A stretch of 38,185 nt of DNA, taken from Reticulitermes lucifugus. Taxonomy: Eukaryota; Arthropoda; Insecta; Blattodea; Rhinotermitidae. Positions 29,801 to 38,185 of the stretch are shown in pieces. The translations under genes and the position numbers were made by a program. The notes below the pieces were generated by a model. It was not told the DNA's origin. It worked only from the letters and a program-made list of their open reading frames with translations, and made no database searches. Position 1 is the stretch's first letter, and the number at the start of each line of letters is the position of its first letter. The stretch spans positions 7,305 to 45,489 of the forward strand of contig JAKCWW010002982.1 in the NCBI GenBank assembly GCA_026260175.1, read 5' to 3'.

Positions 29801-31607
29801 TGAGGTTTTTTTGCAGTGTGTGTACATTCTGTATATATCTGAAATATGATTGTTGGAGACTTACTTACAAGTGTCGGAGAAGATTCTGATGAAGTATGTT
29901 TCAATAGGTGAAAGGACAGTTTTATGGCACAACCAGTGATCTCGTTATCATTATGTATGAAATACAGGTCCAAGTCAAGGTAATATATCTCTTAAACTTA
30001 TATGTTCTTGATTTGTATTGTAAATGTATCAAAGTATTAAAATTTTATTTTAAATTTTAAATATATAAAAATGTATATTTCTATTCATATATGCTATATG
30101 TGGTATGCATCATCTTTTTACAGGTTTTCAGTTTGATTACATGCTTTTATATAGATCTGTGACAGGATGACATATTGGTGATGAAGCACAAATACTGATT
30201 ATATTTATTGGTGTGTAAGGGGTTTCATGATTTTTAAAGGTAATGTTCGGGCTATTTAGACACAAATCTTCTGTGTAGTAAGTAGATAATATTTCCTTAA
30301 AGCCTGGACCCTGAAATCAACCAGCATCTTACACTGACAAACATAGTGCATTAAATGTTCACACTTATAATGGGCATATGAGTATAGCTTGAGCCACACA
30401 TATCTGCCGCAGTGCAGAGACAGCAATCAGTCACTCCCCACTACTTGGCCTCTGTCAATCTTCCACCATCATAGATGCCACATCAGTCATTGGACTTCTA
30501 TCCACCATATTGTTAACATTATTTGGGTAGTGTTTATGTCTGGAAAGTTTTTCACCTCGTGTCATGCCATTGTGGCAGCATAACATTGAAAGGCGGGTCT
30601 GTGCATGGCCCGACGACAATGTGCTGTTGTCAACTCGAAATAAACTTGGATGAAGTGTGTTCCACACATAATATGTTTCAATAACATTACCACTGCGCAA
30701 ACTTGAGGCCGACTGGGCTATGTGGCAAACATAACGCCCGAGTACCCTCTCATTTGCAATCAGCTAAGCCCCTGTAAAGTACTGACTGTTCTACAAGCAT
30801 TGTGATCCTAGCTTTCATGGACTTCTAGATGTAAGCAATGAGAAGTTTCTACAATTGCTAGTAGTGTTGTCACTATCCTGCCTCCTGCCTGTTGCACTTT
30901 CTCTTGCACATTTTGGAGACTTATAATGTGACCCCTGTAATATGGGTCCATCATGTTAAGTTTGTAAACTTAAATTAACAGTTTTTTTAGGCATCTGTAT
31001 TTAGGTATAATGTTCCATATTTTCACAGTAGTGAAAGCTCATAAAGTAGGCTGGGTTAAGACGCCATACAGTCTGGTAGAGTGTTTTCAACTGTTCTGGA
31101 TTGTCATGCCACATACTGCCTCCAGCTTCAGAGCAGGATCCTTTAGAACTTTGGTACCCACATACTAGATTACATGGTGTCAATTTGGAGTAGAGGTTGG
31201 TGAGGAAGCTTATTTACCATGTTACTGACTGTGATGCCAACATATACGAAACATGATTTCTGTCGATTTCCATGGGAAGACTGTTCAAACGCCTGGATTG
31301 GGGAAATGGGGAAACTTTCGAAAAACATCCTCGTAGGGCTTTGAAGAACAGTCACGTATTTCCTATTCTGAACAGCAGGTGTCATCACGTCAGTGAAAGT
31401 GGGCCGGTAGTTCAGTACATACTGTTTGGTAGAGACATCTGCTATTGCAACGGGCATTGCTGATGTAGCTATTTGCTTACAGATGGCAGAGGAAGGCAGT
31501 TATTGTGCATTCTTACAGCTGTGCTGTGTTACACTGCATGCAAACTGTTCTGTTACTGGATGTAGTAGTGTTTCAAGATTGTGGTTCTAGTTGCAGAGTT
31601 TTCAAAT

Positions 31608-31727
31608 ATGGTTGTTCACGATGATTTAATGAGCCTGTTGTTAACTATTGGCCTTAGTGAACAGAAGGCCAAGGAAACATTAAAGAATGATGTGTTATCC
31701 AAACATTTGAAGTGTGTTATAGATCAG
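31608..31727 (+). CDS. GlnRS: GlnRS exon 1 (first coding exon)
   Basis: ATG at 31608 in the good context caaatATGG, donor CAG|GTGAGG, 120 nt, phase 0. It encodes MVVHDDLMSLLLTIGLSEQK followed by AKETLKNDVLSKHLKCVIDQ, the start of the N-terminal domain. Confidence 0.95.
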
Positions 31728-34700
31728 GTGAGGTGAATATAATTTTTGATTATGTGGCAAGTCTACCGTTCAAATTTAGTGACAGACCACAACAAATTTA
31801 ATCGGTTGATTTCGTCATTACTGCATTATTTCACACAAACCATACGAAGTTTATAATGAAGTGATACACATCTGATTTCAGTTGCGTGAAGTTGTAAAAT
31901 ATAACACCTCTATATCACGTGTTTATGTAAACAAAGGCGTAGTCGGACTGTACACGTGTATCTCCATATCTCCAGAGTTAACTAGAATTACTCCAAACGA
32001 ATGTCATCGAAGTGACTTGTTATATGGAACGGGTTCATGCGCCAGAAACTCGAGAAATCCATATATTACTCACAGAAAGAACATTTTGGTCTAACACGTA
32101 AATGTATTCGTAACTCACGTACCTAATTTTACGGCGTTGAAGACGTAGACGTAACTATGCAAGACGCCCCACATAATTTATGAATTATATGATGAATAGG
32201 ATTCTTAGAGTTAGGTGGTTATCTGGAACATTATTTGCTTAAATTTTATTCGTTTTATCTGGAGTTAGGTTAAACTTATTTGCAGTCAACCATTTACTTG
32301 TGCCAGAACTGTGTTTGACGCTGAAAGGAAATCATCAAAATGTTTGCTAGAAATTATGACCAAAGTGTCATCAGTGAAAATTATGGTTCTGATAAGGTAT
32401 TTGTTCTTGGAGGAATGTCATTTAAGTACATAGTGAAAAGGAAGGATCCTAGACTTGAATCATGGACATCTCCAAAGTTTTACAGTTCCCCAGTTTGAAA
32501 ACAAAAACTCTTTTTATTTTTATTTATTTATTTTTTTGTCTGTTAGGTGAGATTGGAGCCAATTTGCACATATTCCTGAATGCCTTAAAAAGTATAATTT
32601 AACTAGCAAGGTTTCGTGATTTACACAGTCAAAAACCTTGGCAAAATTGAAGAAAATTCCACCAACATGCATTTTTGGCTAATAGATATGAGTATGTTTG
32701 TTACCTGTTAGCTTAAAGGCAATGTTTTCAATAGATATCCCTTTCTTGAAGCCACATTTTTCTGGGACCATATTACTAATATTTAAGTGATGGTTGAACC
32801 CACTGTGCATAAGCTTCTGAAATGTAGGAAGACAGTTAATAGCAGAAGAAGTTTATAATTTGTCATAATAATTTTTGTCTCATTTTTTGTACAGTGTTTT
32901 TATGGTTGAGATTTTTAGACAGACAGGGATAATACCTGTGTCTAGTGAATGATTACAACTATAGCTTAGTTGGTGACTAGATATGAGCAAGTTTTCAAAA
33001 CATTATGTGTTATTTTATCATAAACCTGATGAGCTTTTTTATTTGATTGGACATATGATATGATACTTTTTATTTCAGTTTCAGTGGTTGGAATAATTTT
33101 AAGAACTGCGAAATTTCCAAGAACTGCCTCTTATCTTCTTTCTCCACTTGATGAAAATGTAAACTTTCATTAGCCGCTGAAGATTTTGTTGAAGGCATCA
33201 TCCACAGTTTCCAGCTCCTTTAGTTTTTTTATTATTTTATAGAAGGGAGGGCATCTGTTCTGTTGATTGTATTTTTTGTGTCTTTTTTACAGTGTTTTAT
33301 GTTCTTATTTTATTATGGATTTTGCTCTAAGTCTACCACAATACTATCTTCTAAGCTTTGTTTACAACCTTATGCAGGATTTTAAAGTACTTAATGTAAA
33401 GTGCTTTTAATTTTGGATATTACTGCTTTTGCTGCATGTGTACATACTCCTTTTATATTCAAAAGATACCTTTATTCTTTGTGTAATCCAGTAATTCAGT
33501 TCCGGTAACTAGGCTCACAGTGTAACAATGATGGATTAAATACCTGGGCTTTTCATTTTATCTTCCATGTTGTAACTTTAGTTTCTGTGGTAGTCTTGTG
33601 TTGGCATCCCTGATTTGCCATGGCCTTAATGTTCAAGAGGGAAGGAATGTTGAAGATGATGAAGATCGTAAATCCTATACTTGTGTTATTATTTCTATGT
33701 AAATATATTGTTTGGGACAGCAAACAATTGAAGGGCTTATTGCATCCACATGACAGGCCACACCATCTCAGTTATAGAAGAGAACTTTGTTGAGTTTTCA
33801 TTACATTCTATTATATATCTGAAAGACTCTGTACAGTATTATTCTTCAATCTATACTTCACTTCAGGTATTAAAGTAACTCTGTCTTAAATACATCAAAG
33901 AGTGAAAAATGCTGTTTTGTTAAAAGTGTCACTTGTCATGTTAATGCAATAAGTCCTTCAGTTGTATGTGGAGATGTAATAAATAAAGGTTTGTAAAGCA
34001 TTTGGTCAGAGGCAAGGAAGAAGTTATGGAACCAGTTTGGACTGCAGCAATTTGAATACTTTTGTTTTGAATTTTATCCCACCTGTAACTAATATGTAAC
34101 ATTGATTACTAATATATGTGTATTCATCTCTCTATATGTGTACACACATACACACACATTTCATACATAATAACAAGGAATATGTGATACAAGTCAAACT
34201 GCAATATATCACATAAAGATAATACTTAGAAGTACAGTGCAGTTAGATAACACAGTCTTTACAGATTAAGAACATATCCTCCTTTCATGTGTTCTTTGTA
34301 TACTGTGCATGAAATTACCTGTTTTTTGTTCTTGTTCAGGCTGTAAAAAATGGTGGGTCACTGCAACATATTGGAACATTATTATATCACCTAGCAGCAA
34401 AAATTAAAGTTCAAGTCAGCCATTTCATCCCCATGATAGTAGAATACATAGTTGCAAACCAGATTGATTCACAGCAGCGAATTGATGGCAAGTATCAAAT
34501 TTGCTTTTATTTTCAGTGTAAATATTTTTCCCCAGTTCTGCAGTATACCACAAGTCTTGAAACAAGTGGATTAGGCTGCAGGCTGTTCTAGCTTCTAAGG
34601 GAAACATTGTGAAGTCTGCCTGCTGTGGTAAACTCAAGAGAAAGACTCTGACCACGGCACAGTGACAGCAGTAAAAACAGAAGGGGGAGCAAAGTGAGAA

Positions 34701-37700
34701 ATGAAGGAAGCCCTGTGCAGACCCCAGTAAAGAAGGGTACTTGAAAACCTGAAAGAAATGTAATCATTGGCCATTTTGATTTGTGATATCAGAAAAATTT
34801 TTGTGGACTGTGTTGAAAAAAGAATTGTTAAAACTTTTAAGAAACTCCTGCCAACAATAAGAGCAAAATAAGTTTTGCACGGGTGGTTGGGGGTGAGCAG
34901 TGTTCAAGAAAAATACTGCACAAAATTGGATTTAGGTGGCAAAAATGTCAAAGTAAGAGAACTGTTTTGATAGAGCAGCCACATATTGTTGAGTGGCACT
35001 GTAGTTACATGCTTACATTAAATGAACTTTGATAATGTGAAAGGGGGAATATTGCTTACATAGACAAGACATGGATAGATATCAGTCTGATGTCGAAGAA
35101 ATGATGGCATACAGGTGGCAATGCAGGAAACAGGCTGACTGTTCATGCTGATTCTAAGGATGGCTTTGTCATGGGTGCTCAGCTTAGTTACAAAGTAGGA
35201 TTAGTAAATGGCAGCTACCACAGCCATATAAACAGCTTTAATTTTGAGAAGTGGTTGCAAGAAAAATTAATCCCAAACATACTAGAAAAGTCACGTGTCA
35301 TTCTCGACAATGCAGTATACTGCTGTATGCATGGGGACAAACCTCTGAGCAGACACACAGAGAAGGCAGAGATGATTTAATGGCTTTGGCAGTCAGGTTG
35401 CCAGTGATGACACTGTGATGAACATCAGCCATACAAGCTGATTGAGTTGAAAAGGCCAAAAGAAAATTCATACAGGTTTGGCCACACTCTCAATGCATGC
35501 AGTCACATGGCCCTTAGACCAGGGGTGCACAAATCCTGGGCTCCAGGTCACCATGGTGAATAAAGTTTGTACAGTGGTGCCTAAAATTTTTTGATCGTGG
35601 GTATGGAATGTGCTGCATGTCACCCTTCTGGCACCTAGAATTCTGAGGTGGCTTCTAGATGTTTGGAAAGTTTGTGAACCCCTGCCTTGGACCTCCCCCC
35701 ATACAATTGCCATCTCCGTCCAATTGAACGTGCCTGGGCTAAAGTGAAATGTTTTATTAGATCCAATAATGTGGCCAAGGAATTCTCTTTAAACTGTTTG
35801 TGCAAATTAACTGATGTCACAATATCTTGAGCAACTGAAGGTGAGTGACAAGGCTGCCATCACCTTGTGAAGACAGTAAGAAGCATATTGTAAAAGGATG
35901 GCATCATTTCTGATGTTATAGATAGTATAATAACATCAAGTGGAAATGAAGAGGCTTTTGGAGACGAAGAGGACATAGTGATGTCATTTGGATGTACAAA
36001 GTCAGATTTCTCAGACTGTGAGGTAGCTTATCCCATGGGTTAGCACCTCAATGACTGCAATAAATTTAATAACTTTTCAGATTTAAAAAAAAAACTGAAA
36101 TGGCTAAACTGAAAAATTCATCAGTATCCATGAGAGTGGTTGGGTAAGTTTAATGTATAATTCATGACTTGAATCATATTTATTTCTTGGTGGTGAAACT
36201 TGCGTGTGTCCTATCAACTGTTCGTTTCCATTTCCACGGTTTTTGTATTCATGTAATACTAACTGAAGCATATCATAGATATACTGCAGCAAGGCTTGAA
36301 CTTCAAGTGTAGTTTTGAAGATTTTGTTGCAGTGGGTGGTAATTGCTGTGACTTAATGAGCATTGAAGACCACTGTAATGAGAGCCTTGAGATGGAGGAC
36401 ACAAGTGAGGTAATTGAAGAAAGTGTACCTTTGCCATCAACAGATGACTGTGGACTCATATTTAGGTGGTCCATTATGACTTGTGTTTTTTGAATCTTTC
36501 TTGAGCATGATGGTAACTTTAAATCCAAGTTGCCCTGATGCAGTAATATACAGTTGTGATCTTTGTAATTGAAATGTGAAATAATTGCTTTGTATCAGAA
36601 TACAAAAATGGATCCAAAAACGTACCTAATATTTACGTTTCCCTTATAAGTAGTTTTCCCTTTGAAGACGTTCTTTTACCCTAGTCCACTGAGAAACTTC
36701 TTATGCAGGAAACACTTCCAAAATTTTGTCTGGTGTGGGTTCCATTCTTTATTCTTGTAATATGTAATCATGTTGTTTGTGGTCCATCCAAGTGTATTTT
36801 GCCATTTGTCTTACAAAGTTCATTTCAGCAGCTGTACTTGAAGTTTTATCTTTGTTTTTTGTTGTCCAACATTTACTTCCATATAAAAGTGTGAGTGGAA
36901 CTGCAATCTCAAATGATAGCCATCTGAGTTCTTACACCATGCAGGGGAAAGAATTTTTTCTAACATTTTTGAGGAGTATACTGCCTCTGTCTTTCTCCAA
37001 AAATGGGAACAAACTTAGTATCCTACATGGTGCAAGAGGCTAGAAGAGTGTCAATTGAGCAACACCTGCCATCAACGTCTGAAGCTTATAAAGCTAGGTT
37101 ATTATCCGTTTTTGTTGCAATGTGTTCAGAACTTCTCGTGGCTCAAAAGTTATTGACAAGGCCTGTTAATGTTAACTTTTAAGAATTCTGAAATTTGAAC
37201 ATTATATCAGTTAGTGTCCAAGGTACTTGAATGTGTTCACATGTTTTGATTAGGCAAAGTAGTTTCATGGCTATATTAGGCTGTTTTTGTAATATTTGAG
37301 TTTAATGTATAGAGTTTCATATTGCTCTTTCACATGCATTTTTTTTCCTTGAATTTTGCCATGTCATGTGCATGTGGCAGTCCCACGATGAGTACCAGTC
37401 TTTGTGGTAGCCAGCTTCACCCCCTTTGTTTTAATTCATGAACTCTAATGGCAGGCTGGAGACAAATAGCTATATTAGGACAAGACTGCCCCAGACTTGG
37501 TCTTAGAATATTAATTGTGTTGCATATTTTTTCTGATTTACAGCTGCCTTGGAATACTTGTTGTCCCATTTGAAGGGGAATTTCAATGTAAAAGATTTTG
37601 AAAGTGCATGTGGAGTTGGTATTACTGTCAGTCCAGAGGAAATTGAACATGTTGTGGAAAAATTAATAAAGAAACACAGAGATGAATTACTGGATAAAAG
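31608..37700 (+). CDS. GlnRS: Glutaminyl-tRNA synthetase, N-terminal part (3 exons, continues past window)
   Basis: Cytoplasmic GlnRS charges tRNA-Gln with glutamine. Exons 31608-31727, 34340-34487 and 37544-37700 give 141 residues plus two bases, all in phase. They cover the eukaryotic N-terminal appendix, two helical subdomains related to GatB that help hold the tRNA. GLSEQKAKETLKN near residue 15, AALEYLLSH near 90, and the following DFESACGVGITVSPEEIE match human QARS1 closely. The ATG has A at -3 and G at +4. The HIGH/KMSKS catalytic core would lie beyond 38185. It is on the same strand as cyc, 4.2 kb downstream. Confidence 0.95.
31728..34339 (+). other. GlnRS intron 1
   Basis: 2.6 kb. 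The first 430 bp are CpG-rich (17 CpG in 31861-32160). The remainder is CpG-poor and dominated by an antisense LINE reverse-transcriptase relic (32160-33260). An ACAC microsatellite lies near 34139-34160. No further exon. Confidence 0.7.
32160..33260 (-). mobile_element. LINE (non-LTR retrotransposon) reverse-transcriptase relic
   Basis: Minus-strand translation gives blocks of a non-LTR reverse transcriptase in the right order. A pre-RT block with TETEIKSIISYVQSNK lies near 33030-33090. LQKLMHSGFNHHLN and GFKKGISIENIAFKLT follow near 32695-32830, then VGGIFFNFAKVFDCVNHET near 32610-32670. Next come LFTMYLND near 32430 and the catalytic FTDDT (FADD variant, Asp pair at 32367-32372), followed by MVDCK/FNLTPDK-like remnants near 32270. 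Frames shift and stops interrupt throughout, so it is dead. The VGGIFCDLEKAFDCVNH signature is typical of Jockey/CR1-like insect elements. Confidence 0.85.
34340..34487 (+). CDS. GlnRS: GlnRS exon 2
   Basis: Acceptor ttcttgttcag, 148 nt, phase 0 to 1. It encodes AVKNGGSLQHIGTLLYHLAA, KIKVQVSHFIPMIVEYIVAN and QIDSQQRID. The donor is GATG|GCAAGT: only a GC donor at 34488 gives the phase needed to join exon 3 as ...RID-A-ALEYLL. Confidence 0.93.
34660..36045 (+). mobile_element. Dead Tc1/mariner-superfamily (IS630-like) DDE transposase
   Basis: Translation in shifting frames shows an N-terminal helix-turn-helix remnant (CDIRKIFVDCVEKRIVKTFK, near 34785-34840). It continues with YIDKTWI (first Asp 35063-35065), DGFVMGAQLSYKVGLVNGSY, INSFNFEKWLQEKLIPNILE, VILDNAVYC (second Asp 35306-35308) and, after the inserted MITE, LPPYNCHLRPIERAWAKV (Glu 35726-35728). 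An acidic tail ends near 36045. All three catalytic residues are visible. Multiple stops and frameshifts mark it as inactive. The second Asp to Glu distance is about 82 codons after subtracting the MITE. Terminal inverted repeats were not found by eye. Confidence 0.88.
35512..35692. mobile_element. 165-bp hAT-like MITE with 8-bp target duplication
   Basis: The element 35520-35684 starts CAGGGGTGCACAAA and ends TTTGTGAACCCCTG; the inverted ends match at 13 of 14 positions. It is flanked by ccttagac (35512-35519) and ccttggac (35685-35692), 8-bp duplications with one difference. The 8-bp duplication and CAGGGG ends are typical of hAT elements. It interrupts the transposase between its second and third catalytic residues and has no coding capacity. 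Confidence 0.9.
36640..37400 (-). mobile_element. Second LINE fragment (3' end of ORF2)
   Basis: The minus strand encodes NTFKYLG (complement of 37219-37238) and then, after a diverged stretch, ALTLLYGSKCWTTKNKDK and AAEMNFVRQMAKYTWMDHKQ near 36750-36900. The order FKYLG, LLYGSExW, then AAEMxFLRxxAGYT is the hallmark of the C-terminal part of many insect non-LTR ORF2 proteins. Stops and frameshifts are frequent, so it is a relic. Whether it came from the same family as the relic in intron 1 cannot be decided by eye. Confidence 0.75.
37544..37700 (+). CDS. GlnRS: GlnRS exon 3
   Basis: Acceptor ctgatttacag, donor AAAAG|GTATAA, 157 nt, phase 1 to 2. It encodes ALEYLLSHLKGNFNVKDFES, ACGVGITVSPEEIEHVVEKL and IKKHRDELLDK, matching the second half of the GlnRS N-terminal domain (human: CGVGVIVTPEQIEEAV). 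Confidence 0.96.
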
Positions 37701-37834
37701 GTATAATCAGAACACTACTTTAGAGTAGTAGGCCTCCAATTTACATACTGCAAGTACTGTATGTGCAGTTCTATCTTAATTGAGAACTAATAATTTGTAT
37801 AACTAATTATTCAGGTTTCAGAACATGACACTTG

Positions 37835-37868
<34 letters not shown>

Positions 37869-38185
37869 CACATACATTCACCGATCCAGTATCCACGCAA
37901 ATAGGATTGGATATGGAATTCGTCAAGAACAGAGTAGATTGCAATATGCAATCAAGTCAAAACACTGAGATACAAATGAGATACAAAGTTACATGAAATT
38001 AGTGAAACACTGTAAATAACAAGAGAATTCATACTCACTCACTAAGACAAAGTAAATATATGGATTACAATAAATAATACCAAGTCAACATTGAAAATTA
38101 AGTAGAATAAAGGACATACTCAGAATACACATATATGTTGCTAATAATAATGAACTACAAAAGGAGTGCAACAGCAGTTGAAAAA
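37701..38185 (+). other. GlnRS intron 3 (partial) with TACA microsatellite
   Basis: A (TACA)n tract lies at 37837-37876. No exon is recognised before the window ends; the next coding exon should begin with a base completing the split AGN codon and continue with a motif like YxFNMG. Confidence 0.75.
37837..37876. repeat. TACA tetranucleotide microsatellite
   Basis: About eight TACA units followed by TATACACATACAT. Confidence 0.92.

Larger units (their letters stand above)
27393..31607. other. Intergenic region cyc to GlnRS
   Basis: 4.2 kb. It contains the cyc 3' UTR with AATAAA at 27563-27568 and 27998-28003, a complete SINE (28039-28325), a repeat remnant (29222-29345), a GT/GC tract (29769-29800) and, at the right end, a CpG-richer stretch that probably holds the GlnRS promoter. 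No gene is established. Minus-strand frames at 31170-31457 and 31001-31183 are discussed under findings. Confidence 0.6.
34488..37543 (+). other. GlnRS intron 2 (probable GC-AG intron)
   Basis: 3.1 kb. It holds a dead DDE transposase (about 34660-36045) split by a MITE (35520-35684), an unidentified acidic fragment near 36270-36490 and an antisense LINE fragment (36640-37400). It ends in ttctgatttacag before exon 3. Confidence 0.8.

Noticed and set aside
35171-35380. Intact small gene
   Set aside because: It is one open block of the decayed transposase, bounded by stops and frameshifts.
1-38185. CRISPR array, operon, phage or bacterial genes
   Set aside because: The window is intron-containing animal DNA. 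The only regularly spaced repeats are microsatellites and the 9-bp minisatellite.

Overview
This window is animal nuclear DNA, most likely from a blattodean insect (cockroach or termite lineage). The genes are split by long AT-rich introns with GT...AG borders. Both protein families read as insect orthologues, and the interspersed repeats (tRNA-derived SINEs, LINE relics, a Tc1/mariner-like relic, a hAT-type MITE) are of kinds common in cockroach and termite genomes. The order-level assignment is inference, resting mainly on the SINE at 28039-28325, whose sequence I associate with Periplaneta and termite DNA.

Gene 1 (about 6252-27392, + strand) is the circadian clock gene cycle (cyc, the insect BMAL1 orthologue). 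I could assemble 13 coding exons whose splice phases all agree. They sum to 2001 nt, i.e. 666 codons plus TGA. The product runs from a short N-terminus with an RKRK motif, through an acidic linker, a bHLH domain, PAS-A, PAS-B and a Ser/Asn-rich linker, to a BMAL1-type C-terminal activation domain ending in GLPWPLP. That C-terminal domain is absent from Drosophila CYC, so this insect has the ancestral, mammal-like form. The exact start codon and any 5' non-coding exon remain uncertain. Two CACGTG E-boxes lie 120-215 bp upstream of the first recognised coding exon.

Gene 2 (31608 to beyond the right edge, + strand) is the 5' part of cytoplasmic glutaminyl-tRNA synthetase. Three exons encode its N-terminal domain, about 141 residues, and the catalytic core lies outside the window. 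Its second intron appears to use a non-canonical GC donor.

Layout: 1-6251 is upstream DNA with SINE fragments, a CTA microsatellite and no recognised gene; 6252-27392 is cyc; 27393-31607 is intergenic, with poly(A) signals and a SINE with a perfect 11-bp target duplication; 31608-38185 is the synthetase 5' half. Intron 1 of the synthetase carries an antisense LINE reverse-transcriptase relic. Intron 2 carries a dead DDE transposase that was itself split by a 165-bp hAT-like MITE, plus a second antisense LINE fragment. CpG is plentiful at both gene 5' ends and strongly depleted in the gene bodies, the pattern expected of germline gene-body methylation. The two genes have no known functional link. 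I found no evidence of a new multigene system; the points of interest are gene structure, splicing, repeat families and composition.
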